Notes: generated by a model not told the origin, from the sequence alone. A DNA stretch of 64,000 bases from Saprospiraceae bacterium (GCA_029263015.1 JAJCYI010000138.1:62001-126000), one strand, 5' to 3'; counted from the first letter of the stretch, positions 37,902 through 47,308 are shown. Program-made: numbers and translations.

Positions 37902-38390
37902 ATGACAATGAAATCAAAGTTTGACATTAATACAATGCTGATGGTATTCGGTTTTGTAGTGTTGTTGATTGGATTTTTTCTATCACCAAAAAGTATCATT
38001 GGTTTCCATTTTTACGAAACAGATCTGATGTTTAGTAAAACGCTATTGCTGCGGACGGTGGGGTTAATGTCAGTCTTGAATGGCCTGATTTTTAAATTTA
38101 TTGAAGCTGGAGCATACAAGATCAATATCAGGTGGAAAAACCTAAGCATCGTTTTATTTTTCCTTTCCATTGTAATCATTGGAATGTTCAATTTATTGGA
38201 ATGGACCATTACTGCGGACAAACAAGTAACAGAATCTGTAAAAGATTTAGGAAGTAGTTCATTTTTGTTCGTATTGGCAGAATCAATGATACTTGCGGGG
38301 ATGGCTACTTTGATGATTAGTTTATTGATGCCTCTGCTTATTTGGACGTTTGGGTTTGTGAAAAACAGAAAAAGTCAAGGCTGTAATTGA
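37902..38390 (+). CDS. Four-helix membrane protein, unknown function
   Basis: The ATG at 37902 gives 162 aa (a GTG two codons upstream is less likely). Four hydrophobic segments: ~12-29 (MLMVFGFVVLLIGFFLSP), ~45-66, ~82-100 and ~128-152. No family recognised. It follows xylA by 27 nt on the same strand and may be co-transcribed, but nothing in it suggests sugar transport. A strong terminator lies 120 nt downstream. Confidence 0.6.
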   Translation: MTMKSKFDINTMLMVFGFVVLLIGFFLSPKSIIGFHFYETDLMFSKTLLLRTVGLMSVLNGLIFKFIEAGAYKINIRWKNLSIVLFFLSIVIIGMFNLLEWTITADKQVTESVKDLGSSSFLFVLAESMILAGMATLMISLLMPLLIWTFGFVKNRKSQGCN

Positions 38391-38512
38391 CCGAGTGGAT
38401 TGATGTCCACATTTTGAAAATCCTTGTTTCCATGCCTTAAATTTATTTAGGAAAGATGTCTATTATTTTTCCACCCTCTGTAGGATAATTCCTTTCTTTG
38501 CGGGATGATTAA

Positions 38513-38567
38513 AAAAGGCGCTAAGAACACCTGATTGCAACCAATGATCGTGTTCTTAGCGCCTTTT
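38513..38567 (+). terminator. Terminator of the xyl operon
   Basis: Perfect 18-nt arms (AAAAGGCGCTAAGAACAC and its complement) with a 19-nt loop, ending in TTTT. Confidence 0.85.
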
Positions 38568-38584
38568 GTTTTCGGTAGAATAAT

Positions 38585-38744
38585 AGACTTGTTCATAAAT
38601 AAGGTTTTGAATATGAAAAAATCTTTTTCCGCCTGCCGGCCTATTTTTTCTCGCCCATAACTTAGGCTATGCGCTCAAAAAAATAAACCAACAGACAAAA
38701 AAATCTAATTTTCATATCCTAAAATCTAATTTACGAACAAGTCT
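38585..38744. repeat. MITE-like element of 160 bp with terminal inverted repeats
   Basis: The left end AGACTTGTTCATAAAT and right end ATTTACGAACAAGTCT are near-perfect inverted repeats, extending imperfectly for ~40 nt (GAATATGAAAA against TTTTCATATCC). AATAAT flanks both sides, a possible target-site duplication. The interior (~80 nt) is non-coding. It lies just upstream of the transketolase ATG and could supply promoter sequence. Confidence 0.65.
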
Positions 38745-38759
38745 AATAATAAAACAAAC

Positions 38760-40802
38760 ATGCATACCGTACCTGCAACTGACGTCTCCTTAAAAGCAGC
38801 CGACAACATTCGCATCCTTGCGGCGGCTATGGTCGAGAAAGCCAATTCTGGCCATCCCGGTGGCCCCATGGGAGGGGCAGATTTTATCCATATCCTTTAT
38901 TCTGAATTTCTGAATTACGATCCCAGCGATATGAGCTGGCCATTGCGCGATAGGTTCTACCTTGATGCTGGGCACATGTCATCCATGTTGTATGCAGAGC
39001 AAGCACTTTTGGGCAATTACTCCATGGAAGACATCAAGAATTTCCGTCAATGGGGTAGTCCGACACCTGGCCATCCAGAGCTTGACATCGATCGGGGCAT
39101 TGAAAACACTTCGGGGCCACTCGGTCAGGGGCATACATTTGGTATTGGATCGGCAATTGCTGAAAGATTTTTGGCGGATAGGTTTGGGGAAGTGGTAGCC
39201 CATAAAACATTTCTTTACATATCTGATGGAGGGGTGCAGGAGGAAATATCGCAGGCCGCAGGTCGAATTGCCGGACATCTTGGCCTGGGCAACATTGTTA
39301 TGTTTTACGATGCCAATGATATTCAATTGTCAACAGAAGTGGATGATGTAACCAGTGAGGATACGGCTATGAAATACCGTGCTTGGGGCTGGCAGGTGCT
39401 CACCATTCCTGGAAATGACCAGAACGCGATTCGCCGAGCCATGAAGGAATGTTTGGCAGAAACAGATCGACCCTCTTTGATTATTGGAAAAACATTGATG
39501 GGGAAAGGTACGCGGACGGAAGATGGGTCGTTGTTCGAGGGGGAAGTTTCTCTGCACGGGCAGCCATTGAGCAAAGCAGGTGGTTCATTTGATTCAACGA
39601 TAAAAGGTTTAGGAGGCGACCCAAAAGCTCCGTTCCATGTTTTTCAAGAAGTAGCAGAACGTTACACCCATTTGGTGGAAGAAAAAGAGGCTGCTGCCAA
39701 AAAACGAAAAAACAATTACAAACGCTGGGCAAAAGAACATCCTGAGAAGGCCGCCAAATACAAGTTCTTTCTTTCTGGAAAATTGGCTGAAATTGATTGG
39801 AAAGCCATTGAGCCAAAATTCAATAGCGCCACCCGCAATTCTTCGAGCAACGTGCTGGCACATCTCGCCGATAAAGTCGAAAACATGATCGTGGCTTCAG
39901 CGGACCTGAGCAATAGCGACAAGACAGACGGCTTTTTGAAAAAGACGACTGCTTTCTCCCACCACAATTTTTCTGGTGCTTTTTTGCAGGCTGGTGTGTC
40001 AGAGTTAACGATGGCTGCCCTCGCCATCGGCATGTCGTTGCATGGTGGTGTTGTTCCAGCGTGTGCAACATTTTTTGCATTTTCTGATTATATGAAACCC
40101 GCGATCAGAATGGCTTCGCTGATGGAAGTGCCCGTAATCTTTCTTTGGACGCACGACGCATTTAGGGTAGGTGAGGACGGCCCGACTCATCAACCTGTTG
40201 AGCAGGAAGCACAACTCCGGTTAATGGAAAAGTTGCAAAACCACTCTCACCGGAATTCGTTCCTGGCTCTTCGCCCTTCCGATGCTTGGGAAACGGTTGC
40301 TGCATGGAAACTGGCTTTGGAAAACAAACAAACTCCAACTGGTCTCATACTTTCCCGCCAAAACGTAACTGATTTGCCCGGTGATCGACAAAATGATGCA
40401 TTCACTGCTGAAAAAGGAGCGTATATAGTGCAAGACTGCGAAGGGAAACCAGACATTGTTTTGGTGGCCAATGGTTCGGAAGTGAGTACCTTGATTGCTG
40501 GGGCTAAAAAATTAGGAAGTGATAAAAGATTGAATGTCAGGGTGGTATCAGCTCCTTCAGAAGGTCTGTTCCGTAATCAATCGAAAAAGTATCAGAAGAG
40601 TGTCATTCCAGGGAATGTTCCAATTTTTGGTCTTACTGCTGGTCTGTCTGTGACGTTGGAAGGGCTGGTTGGTCCTCGGGGACAGGTATGGGGGCTGAAC
40701 CATTTTGGGTACTCTGCTCCGTACACGGTGCTAGACGAGAAGTTTGGGTTTACAGGGGAGCATGTTTTTAATGAAGTTTGTAAAATGCTGAAGTTGGGTT
40801 GA
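38760..40802 (+). CDS. tkt: Transketolase
   Basis: A 680-aa thiamine diphosphate enzyme of the pentose phosphate pathway that moves two-carbon units between sugar phosphates. N-terminal motifs: ANSGHPGGPMG (His32), the GPLGQGHTFGIGSA block, and the TPP/Mg region ISDGGVQEEISQAAGRIAGHLGLGNIVMFYDAND. Pyrimidine domain: the FSGAFLQAGVSELTMAALAIGMSLHGG block, and WTHDAFRVGEDGPTHQPVEQ with the catalytic His residues. It sits directly after xylB-xylA, completing the route for xylulose 5-phosphate. Confidence 0.95.
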   Translation: MHTVPATDVSLKAADNIRILAAAMVEKANSGHPGGPMGGADFIHILYSEFLNYDPSDMSWPLRDRFYLDAGHMSSMLYAEQALLGNYSMEDIKNFRQWGSPTPGHPELDIDRGIENTSGPLGQGHTFGIGSAIAERFLADRFGEVVAHKTFLYISDGGVQEEISQAAGRIAGHLGLGNIVMFYDANDIQLSTEVDDVTSEDTAMKYRAWGWQVLTIPGNDQNAIRRAMKECLAETDRPSLIIGKTLMGKGTRTEDGSLFEGEVSLHGQPLSKAGGSFDSTIKGLGGDPKAPFHVFQEVAERYTHLVEEKEAAAKKRKNNYKRWAKEHPEKAAKYKFFLSGKLAEIDWKAIEPKFNSATRNSSSNVLAHLADKVENMIVASADLSNSDKTDGFLKKTTAFSHHNFSGAFLQAGVSELTMAALAIGMSLHGGVVPACATFFAFSDYMKPAIRMASLMEVPVIFLWTHDAFRVGEDGPTHQPVEQEAQLRLMEKLQNHSHRNSFLALRPSDAWETVAAWKLALENKQTPTGLILSRQNVTDLPGDRQNDAFTAEKGAYIVQDCEGKPDIVLVANGSEVSTLIAGAKKLGSDKRLNVRVVSAPSEGLFRNQSKKYQKSVIPGNVPIFGLTAGLSVTLEGLVGPRGQVWGLNHFGYSAPYTVLDEKFGFTGEHVFNEVCKMLKLG

Positions 40803-40812
40803 TATTATGGTA

Positions 40813-40843
40813 GAGGTGACACCTTTGCGAAAGGTGTCACCTC
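40813..40843 (+). terminator. Terminator after transketolase
   Basis: GAGGTGACACCTTT and its perfect complement separated by 3 nt, followed by TTGTTGTT. Shares its core with the palindrome at 4784-4800. A smaller hairpin (CCAGAAGTT C AACTTCTGG, 40887-40905) follows before the convergent NYN gene. Confidence 0.7.
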
Positions 40844-40920
40844 TTGTTGTTAGTAACCGAAAGTTACACTTCTACTACTCCAAAATCCAGAAGTTCAACT
40901 TCTGGTTACGCCTCCTTTTG

Positions 40921-41628
40921 TTATTTCAAAGCAAAACTATACTCCACTGTTATTGGGAAGAAATAATCACTTTCGTTGCTAAGGATTTGAGCAGTTGTTT
41001 CAGGGAAAGCAGCTATTTCGACCCTGATCCCATCGTGTTTAAGGTGTCTAACAAGTTCCACATAATCAGCATCACCAGAAAGGATAATGACCGTGTCCAC
41101 TTTTGAAGCGACTTGCACTGCCTTGATACTCAGAGGGATATCAGCTGATTTGTAACAGGGGACCACTGAGCCATGAAACATTTTTTGCAGCCTTTCGGCC
41201 AGTTTGTTTGAAATGCTTTTTCCCTCGCGGAAATAAATCAGCCTCGACAAAGCCCTATTCTGCAAAAGTGCAGGCACGAGTTTGTCAAAATTAATCATGG
41301 ACGAAGATTTTCCTGAAACAGTATGCAAACTCATTTCAATGTTGTTGCCATCTATTAGTATAGCGACGGACTGGTCGAGCTTGATTGCCAATTTTTCTTC
41401 AGCTGGCTGGAGGGCAATTTCTTTTTTCGTTTCTGGCTGTGAAGGGAGAGGGGAGGGTTTAGGGGCTTGCCTTTTTGGTACAGGTTTCCGATTGCTGGAT
41501 CGGGAAGTTTTGTCCTGCTTACCAGATTTTGAAGAACTAATTTTATTTCTACTGGAAACCTTTTTAGGAGTCCTTATAACGGGCTTTTTTTCCGTATTCT
41601 TTCTGGTCGTGGTTCTTGATTTTGCCAT
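40921..41628 (-). CDS. NYN-domain protein (LabA/DUF88 type) with basic N-terminal tail
   Basis: The ATG at 41628 is chosen (235 aa); the frame from 41670 adds 14 unconserved residues. Residues 1-~85 are a Lys/Ser/Pro-rich disordered tail. The rest is a PIN-like NYN domain with AILIDGNNIEMSL (first acidic site) and VIILSGDADYVELVRHLKHDG (second), which in the LabA/LimD group coordinate a metal for RNA cleavage. Nuclease activity on RNA is likely but the target is unknown. It is convergent with transketolase, 13 nt downstream of the AraC-type regulator gene. Confidence 0.82.
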   Translation of the reverse strand: MAKSRTTTRKNTEKKPVIRTPKKVSSRNKISSSKSGKQDKTSRSSNRKPVPKRQAPKPSPLPSQPETKKEIALQPAEEKLAIKLDQSVAILIDGNNIEMSLHTVSGKSSSMINFDKLVPALLQNRALSRLIYFREGKSISNKLAERLQKMFHGSVVPCYKSADIPLSIKAVQVASKVDTVIILSGDADYVELVRHLKHDGIRVEIAAFPETTAQILSNESDYFFPITVEYSFALK

Positions 41629-41641
41629 TTGGCAAATGTAA

Positions 41642-42484
41642 TCAATAAATATCCAATGTTCTAGATTCAAACGATTGCCTGAGCATCTCGATCAAACGGT
41701 TTTCCTGTCGGAAAAACTTGCCTGGAGGCAATCCCGTGAATGAACGGAAATTATGGACCAAATGGGATTGGTCAAAAAAACCTTGCGAATAAGTGAGTTC
41801 GGTGAGAGACGGCGAAGGATCTTGTTGGTGGCTGTAGATGAGACTGTTGAACCGCAGGATATTGCACATTATTTTTGGGCTTAGGCCGACATGTTCTTGA
41901 AATTTTTTCTCCAAATTGCTTTTGCTCACGCAAAGGGTTTCCAGTAATTCAGTTATTTTCAGGTTGCCCAAATTTTTTACCATAATTGAAACTGCCTGCT
42001 TAACCAAAGCGTCAGGCGACCGTAATTTTGGGATTTTTTTTATGAAATGCTCTTCCAGTATTTCGATCCGTTCTTCAAATAAACTAGCTTCCCACAATTT
42101 ATACTTTAAGGTGCCTAATAATAGGTGGAGGGGCTGTCCATGAACAAGGAAGGGTGGACTATGATCCGTCATGCTGACCTGGAAAAATGGCGCCATACCG
42201 TAAGGCTTGAACCGAACCCCCAACAACCTGACAGGGCTTTCTTGTGTAATAAGTACACTGGATTTGCCCTGGTGCATCATACTAAAACGACCTATTGTAG
42301 TCCGTTCATTTGGCTGGTGGCACATTGCCCTATCGTAGTCAGGACCAAAGTTGAAAACCAATGAAACCGAACCATCAGGAAGGCATAGTTCGTTTTTAAG
42401 CGATGAATCTGAAATAAGAATCCAATAACATTCTATATATTCCCTCAAAGGTAAAGAGGGAATTATCTCCTCATATTGCGACAT
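41642..42484 (-). CDS. AraC-family transcriptional regulator
   Basis: A 280-aa regulator. Residues ~1-140 are a beta-rich N-terminal sensing domain of the type seen in many Bacteroidota AraC proteins (opening LPLREYIECYWIL, with LPDGSVSLVFNFG). The C-terminal ~110 residues are the double helix-turn-helix: KITELLETLCVSKSNLEKKFQEHVGLSPK followed by LTELTYSQGFFDQSHLVHNFRSFTGLPPGKF. The inducer and targets are unknown. It is probably co-transcribed with the NYN gene. Its location near the xyl/tkt genes is suggestive but it faces away from them. Confidence 0.87.
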   Translation of the reverse strand: MSQYEEIIPSLPLREYIECYWILISDSSLKNELCLPDGSVSLVFNFGPDYDRAMCHQPNERTTIGRFSMMHQGKSSVLITQESPVRLLGVRFKPYGMAPFFQVSMTDHSPPFLVHGQPLHLLLGTLKYKLWEASLFEERIEILEEHFIKKIPKLRSPDALVKQAVSIMVKNLGNLKITELLETLCVSKSNLEKKFQEHVGLSPKIMCNILRFNSLIYSHQQDPSPSLTELTYSQGFFDQSHLVHNFRSFTGLPPGKFFRQENRLIEMLRQSFESRTLDIY

Positions 42485-43661
42485 TACAAAATCGGGATTT
42501 TCACTAGAAACCCCACGGCTCGAACCGCAGATTTACCTGCTTTCCGCCACAATAAATTGTAAAAAAGAAGAATTGTCGAATTTTTAACAAAATCTATATT
42601 TTTCTAAACCAATTTTGTCAGTTAGGCGCATATGTTAAGAATATTCAAATCAATATTTATTAATTCCTCTTTTTTACAATTTTGGCTTATTGCATAACGA
42701 CACCTTTGCGATTACATTACCCAATGATTTTGAAAATTACTGTTGAGAGTTTTTTTCATACTAATTTATTATTTGTGTGTTGTCGCTTTAGGCGGCAACC
42801 ATTTCGACTGTTGTTAGCAGAATGAATTGGAGTAAGTTGGCTATTTTACTGAAAGCTTAATTGCCAACAAACCCTTTGTTTCTGCCTTTAAAAATTACAA
42901 GGGCTGGAATCCGCAGATGCGTTAGTAGTCTCATACTTACGACCTGCACATCCAGCTGTAAATTTAGGAATCACCCGTACCTGCCTTCGTGTGCAGCTTG
43001 TCTATTTATTGATTGTCGTTACACTTATTGCTTAACATTGGATTCTATTATCCTGTGTTAGTGAGCTATGAAAACCTCTGGCCAAATATGGAGTATGGCT
43101 TTCACCATGCTGCGTATGGCAATCCACATATAGGATTGGTTATCCGGCTGCCGAATGAGTTAGGTTAAAGGTGTTTGACTTTTGGTGTGTATTCAAAATT
43201 TCATTTTGAACGATTTGCTCATAAGGGCATAAATCGTTGATTTTGAAATGAATAAAACGAAAGTCAAAATTCTCCTTTGAAAACTAAATACTAACTCGTT
43301 AGAAATCACTCGGCTCGACTTACAGATTAACTATTCGGAGGTCCTTAACCTATCTTTTATTCCGGATTGCTCGGCTGGAGTTTAGTTTGCCATTCCTTTA
43401 ATATAGCGGCAAATGACTTTTGCCTATCTTCTTTTAAACCACAATTTCACTGATCGGAAATCTCGGTGCTGGGACGCAAGACGTCCTTAAGGGCATGTGG
43501 GGGCTTTACGTTTTTTGGGAGAAATGCTATTTTCTTTCAAACTCTAGTCCTGTTCATACTCGTTTGCGCTCGGCGAAGTTGTGTCTTATTTTCACATAAC
43601 TGGACGCCTCTTTTTACAAAAGAACCTAGTTTTGAGTAAAACAAATAGTCAGTGAAAGAAT
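42485..43661. other. 1.18-kb region without a recognisable gene
   Basis: No frame of convincing length or codon pattern on either strand; the longest open stretch is 66 codons without a good start. Features seen: CGGCTCGA-containing segments at ~42517 and ~43312, a GACGCAAGACGTCC hairpin-like motif near 43473, and an 8-bp stem AACGATTT/AAATCGTT near 43215-43240. It could hold a structured RNA, a decayed gene or only regulatory DNA. Confidence 0.5.
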
Positions 43662-44774
43662 TTATTGGATTACAATAAGTTCCTGCCAGACTTCATGTCC
43701 GTTGGTAAGCTCCAAACGATATATTCCAGTATTCAATCCTTTGACATCAACTGTCTCTTTTGGATTTATGGTCTTTCTCTTCAAAATCAATTGCCCTGTT
43801 GGACTGTACAAAGCGAAGGTGCTTGTTTCATTAAAATCTTTGTGGAAAGAAAGGATTAACTCGCCATTTGTTACTGGATTGGGATAAAGTTGAAATGGCT
43901 TGATATCGCGGTTATTGAAATCAACGCTCAATGCATCAGAATATTCATATGACCCATCAAAGTCTATTTGTTTAAGACGGTAATAGTTGGTGCCATATAG
44001 TGGACGTTCGTCAATAAACTTGTATGAATTTATTACAACTGAAGTCCCAGATCCTTCAACGAAATAAAGTGTTTCCCAGGTTTTCATAGCCCTGCTTCGT
44101 TGAATTTCAAAACCCTTGTTGTCAACCTCCGATGCAGTTTGCCAGATTAATTTAACTTGGGCATCTATTAGTTTACTTTCAAAACTTATCAATTCTATTG
44201 GGAGAGGAGATTCTGTGCCACTTCCGGTAAGTTTAAAATTCAGATCGTGGCCGGAAAAACTAATCCAGCCTACACCTGGTAAATGGTAATACCGGTGACC
44301 GCTATTGTATGAACCGGATAAATCAAAATGATTCCTAAATTGGCCTCCGCCAGTTTCCAATCCCTCCAAGGTGAAGAAGTAAGTTTCGTTTTTAGTTAGT
44401 GAAACAGCAGGATTTAAGGTGAAAGTTAATTCCTGTGCCCCTCCTCCCCCACCACAAGTAAATGATATTGTCCGAGTAGTTATGGTCGATCCCACTATTG
44501 GATTTCCAGTACCTATTCTGATAACCAAATCGCCAGCCGAACAATCAAAAGTGGCAGCTTCGATTATTATGGATGTTAATATACCATCATTACACGCGAC
44601 AAACGATTGACTTTCTCCCTCGAAATCGGAAGTATTCACATCCCAGACAACATTGCCGGTCAATATTCCATTTCTATGTTCAATGGGACAGTCTTGTGCT
44701 TCTGTAAAACCAGGCTTAATTAGCAGGAAAGTCAACGCAAATAATTGAATTATGAAAGGTAATTGCTTTTTCAT
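43662..44774 (-). CDS. Secreted protein with T9SS sorting domain
   Basis: The ATG at 44774 (370 aa) begins the signal peptide (MKKQLPFIIQLFALTFLLI, ending TEAQ); the upstream frame to 44831 is unconserved. An N-terminal beta-rich region (~25-190) has a GGGGGAQ loop and a few Cys, followed by a fibronectin-like module common before sorting domains (LPIELISFESKL...VKLIWQTASEVDNKGFEIQRS...YRLKQIDFDGSYEYS). The C-terminal ~75 residues (FQLYPNPVTNGELIL ... GIYRLELTNG) are a T9SS type A sorting domain. Function unknown. Confidence 0.85.
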   Translation of the reverse strand: MKKQLPFIIQLFALTFLLIKPGFTEAQDCPIEHRNGILTGNVVWDVNTSDFEGESQSFVACNDGILTSIIIEAATFDCSAGDLVIRIGTGNPIVGSTITTRTISFTCGGGGGAQELTFTLNPAVSLTKNETYFFTLEGLETGGGQFRNHFDLSGSYNSGHRYYHLPGVGWISFSGHDLNFKLTGSGTESPLPIELISFESKLIDAQVKLIWQTASEVDNKGFEIQRSRAMKTWETLYFVEGSGTSVVINSYKFIDERPLYGTNYYRLKQIDFDGSYEYSDALSVDFNNRDIKPFQLYPNPVTNGELILSFHKDFNETSTFALYSPTGQLILKRKTINPKETVDVKGLNTGIYRLELTNGHEVWQELIVIQ

Positions 44775-45217
44775 CAATTTAAGTTTATGGCGGGAGGGAA
44801 ACGTAAATACTTGGTGGGCATATCGGGTCAACCGATTTGCATGTGCGCTGTTCAGAGTGGTCGGCGAATAACAGCTTATTGTTTGATCGCTACTTTATTG
44901 AAATGAGCGTATTGTTTTTTAATATATATCGCAGGAATATTGGAAAAAGGCAGGATTTCTGAGGTTTTTTGATGCACAAAATGATATGCAATTGATACTT
45001 ATTTCAAATATCCTTCCAGATATTTCAAATGTCTATTTACTTCCTTTGAATTGGAGCGAAAATTGTCCAAGTAAAAAAATAAAAATCTAATTACTTGATT
45101 ATCAATAGTATAAAATACAATGCTTGATTAATATGTCCGGTAAGCACTCTGTAAGAAATCAAGCGAATATTAACTTGTCAGACATGGCTTGACCAACTAC
45201 AAAGACCTGCTGCTGCT
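44775..45217. other. Intergenic region without a gene
   Basis: 443 bp, AT-rich, no coding sequence, terminator-grade hairpin or recognised repeat seen. Confidence 0.5.
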
Positions 45218-46075
45218 TCAATCAAAGTATTCCAGTTCAACATAAAATTTTGGATCACGGGCGCCAAGGAATTTGGCGACAGAAGGCGAGAGTACAATAA
45301 TAATATCATCTCCATAAGCTCGGTCGGGAATCAAGGCGATCACTTTCGCATAAATATGCTTATTGCGCATAGGGTTCTTAATATGGACAACTGAACCGAC
45401 AGGTGCATATCTGTGCAGGCAATAAAAGTCTGATTTGCCAGTTTTTTCACGCTGCCAATAAGCTGCCCCATTTTGGAAAGAAGGCTCATCATAACTTTTG
45501 TAGTAACCAAATTCTCTTTGTAAACTAAGCATTTTTGCAGCAAGCGGACTAGAATTAGACAGCTGTAATGAGTCTGAAATACCCTCCAAGCTCAAATACC
45601 CAACGTGTAATTGCATTCCAGAAAACATCATTGTATTCTCCAGGTTGTTCCATTTTTGAAGTGTATCGAGGTGGACATTGAAAAAATGTTTTGCAATGTG
45701 ATAAAAAGTATCTCCCCGCCTCACCACATATCGAACGGGAATGTACCCAACATTTGGATCGTCAATTCTCCGAGTTTTTAAAATACTGGAATCAGGTATC
45801 GGAATATTAATAATAGTGCCTGGCGCATATCCGATCTCTGGGTCAAGGTGCGTATTGTAGGACAATAGCCCATTTATTTTTAGTCCGTAAAAGCGGGCCA
45901 ATGAGTACAGCGTTTGTCCCTCGACCATTTGGTGCTCAAATATCTTGTTTCCAAAATCATCAACATGTAGGAAAATGGTATCTTTCGCCGTCAGATAGCT
46001 GAGGCTATCACCTGTGCAGTAGGAGAATACAGGTAAGGAGATAATGAAAAGCAGGGAGGATAATGTTATTTTCAT
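45218..46075 (-). CDS. Exported double-LysM protein with C-terminal RlpA-like domain
   Basis: A 285-aa protein with a signal peptide at 1-~20. Two LysM modules bind peptidoglycan: residues ~50-92 (HQMVEGQTLYSLARFYGLKINGLLSYN) and ~113-158 (YVVRRGDTFYHIAKHFFNVHLDTLQKWN). The C-terminal ~85 residues (FYCLHRYAPVGSVVHIKNPMRNKHIYAKVIALIPDRAYGDDIIIVLSPSVAKFLG) look like an RlpA/double-psi beta-barrel fold, as in septal ring lytic transglycosylases. The catalytic Asp of active RlpA is not clearly placed, so a structural role is possible. Single gene. Confidence 0.8.
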   Translation of the reverse strand: MKITLSSLLFIISLPVFSYCTGDSLSYLTAKDTIFLHVDDFGNKIFEHQMVEGQTLYSLARFYGLKINGLLSYNTHLDPEIGYAPGTIINIPIPDSSILKTRRIDDPNVGYIPVRYVVRRGDTFYHIAKHFFNVHLDTLQKWNNLENTMMFSGMQLHVGYLSLEGISDSLQLSNSSPLAAKMLSLQREFGYYKSYDEPSFQNGAAYWQREKTGKSDFYCLHRYAPVGSVVHIKNPMRNKHIYAKVIALIPDRAYGDDIIIVLSPSVAKFLGARDPKFYVELEYFD

Positions 46076-46111
46076 TTACTCAAAGGTTGGGATTATAGAT
46101 TTCCATAGCCA

Positions 46112-46119
46112 CAAATGTA
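46112..46119 (-). promoter_or_regulatory. Candidate -7 element upstream of the LysM gene
   Basis: The minus strand reads TACATTTG, an exact TAnnTTTG match, about 37 nt before the ATG. No -33 TTG at the right spacing. Confidence 0.35.
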
Positions 46120-46238
46120 AAGGTACTGTTCTTTTTTTAGGTTCCATATAATAAATAAAGGCTTTGATGACTATCTATAACAAACTTAAAGCCAATGCTT
46201 TACAAATCTACAAATTCACTAATTTTTGAGTATAGTCT

Positions 46239-47006
46239 ATGGTTAATAATTCAGGCGCATTAGGTGTGATTCCTGCTAGGTTTGCTTCCACGCGGTTTCC
46301 TGGGAAACCATTGGTGGAGATAAATGGTAAATCGATGATCCAGCGGGTTTATGAACAAGCAACAAAATGCATTTTACTTGATAATGTGTTGGTTGCCACC
46401 GATGACAAACTTATTTTCGATCATGTGGCAAAGTTTGGGGGTAAGGCGATTATGACTTCTGAATTCCATAAATCTGGTACCGATCGCTGTGCTGAGGTTA
46501 TTGGATTTGCAGAATATTCTGACTACGATCTTGTAATTAATATTCAGGGAGATGAGCCATTCATTCAGCCAAAACAAATTGCTCAAGTCATTACATTCTT
46601 AATTAATAATGAGAATTTTAAACTAGCAACTTTGGCGAAAAAGATCGATGTGGAAGAAGATTTGTCCGACCCAAATAAAGTTAAAGTTGTTTTTGATAAA
46701 AATGGTAAGGCACTCTATTTTAGCCGGTCACCAATTCCTTATATTAAAGATATAGCGCAGTCAGGTTTCCTTAATGAAGTAGATGCTTTCAAGCATATCG
46801 GTATTTATGGATTCAGGAGGGAAGCCTTGAGGGAAATATCCAAGTTGCCCCAAAGCCCTCTCGAAAAAACGGAGAGGTTGGAACAGCTGAGGTGGCTGGA
46901 AAATGGTTTTTCCATTGGAGTACAAACCACTGAATTTGAGTCGATTGGTATTGATACGCCAGAGGATTTATTGAAATTAAGAAATTGGGGAATTAGAAAT
47001 TTATGA
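46239..47006 (+). CDS. kdsB: 3-deoxy-manno-octulosonate cytidylyltransferase
   Basis: A 255-aa CMP-KDO synthetase that activates KDO for lipopolysaccharide inner-core synthesis. Motifs: [17 protein letters not shown] (nucleotide binding), [29 protein letters not shown] (metal-binding Asp), [21 protein letters not shown] and [12 protein letters not shown]. Full length. It is the last intact host gene before the prophage; a NUDIX gene fragment follows 70 nt later on the same strand. Confidence 0.95.
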   Translation: MVNNSGALGVIPARFASTRFPGKPLVEINGKSMIQRVYEQATKCILLDNVLVATDDKLIFDHVAKFGGKAIMTSEFHKSGTDRCAEVIGFAEYSDYDLVINIQGDEPFIQPKQIAQVITFLINNENFKLATLAKKIDVEEDLSDPNKVKVVFDKNGKALYFSRSPIPYIKDIAQSGFLNEVDAFKHIGIYGFRREALREISKLPQSPLEKTERLEQLRWLENGFSIGVQTTEFESIGIDTPEDLLKLRNWGIRNL

Positions 47007-47076
47007 TATAATGATATTCAGCCAATTTCTCAATCTCCAATTTCTCAATTTCCAATTTCCAATTTCCAATTTCAAA

Positions 47077-47214
47077 ATGAAGTACTGTAGTAAATGTGGT
47101 TCAGCTAAAATATTAGAAGAAATTCCAACTGGTGACAATCGGCTTCGGAAAGTTTGTGCCAAATGTGACACCATTCACTACCGCAATCCAAAAATAATTA
47201 CAGGTTGTGTAATT
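47077..47214 (+). pseudogene. NUDIX hydrolase gene, 5' fragment cut by the prophage
   Basis: The ATG at 47077 starts [20 protein letters not shown], with the zinc-ribbon pairs CSKC and CAKC and the family block [12 protein letters not shown]. Full NUDIX proteins of this type continue with the hydrolase domain and NUDIX box; here the similarity stops after about 46 residues at ~47210 and the frame then runs through unrelated sequence to a stop at 47289. Upstream lies a low-complexity stretch of CAATTTC repeats (47015-47073). The break coincides with the start of phage DNA, so the gene was most likely split by insertion. Confidence 0.75.
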
Positions 47215-47233
47215 CGTAAAACGAAATATACAC
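47207..47233. other. Imperfect palindrome at the prophage left end
   Basis: GTGTAATTCGT and ACGAAATATACAC face each other across AAA. It starts within a few bases of the point where NUDIX similarity ends and begins just after a TG, as at the ends of transposable phages. A recombinase binding site is plausible. Confidence 0.4.
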
Positions 47234-47244
47234 AAATATCAAAC

Positions 47245-47286
47245 AAAAAAGAGACACCTTGGCTACACCAAAATGTCTCTTTTTTT
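47245..47286. terminator. Terminator at the end of the phage late operon
   Basis: AAAAAAGAGACA and TGTCTCTTTTTTT flank a 17-nt loop. A-run and T-run on the two sides allow termination in either direction, here mainly for the minus-strand late genes. Confidence 0.85.
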
Positions 47287-47308
47287 TGATTCTAAAACAT
47301 ACCTATGG

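Noticed and set aside
42485-42560. tRNA-like T-arm (GGTTCGAGCC) on the minus strand
   Set aside because: No matching 5' acceptor (GAAACCC) or D/anticodon arms upstream; the stem needs several wobble pairs.
42590-42630. Integron attC-like site (TAAC ... GTTAGGC with a short stem)
   Set aside because: Only ~40 nt, R'' box incomplete, no integrase and no cassette-like genes around.
47011-47289. A short intact gene of 92 codons
   Set aside because: The first 22 codons are low-complexity CAATTTC repeats and the last ~25 follow the phage boundary; only 47077-~47214 is native NUDIX sequence.
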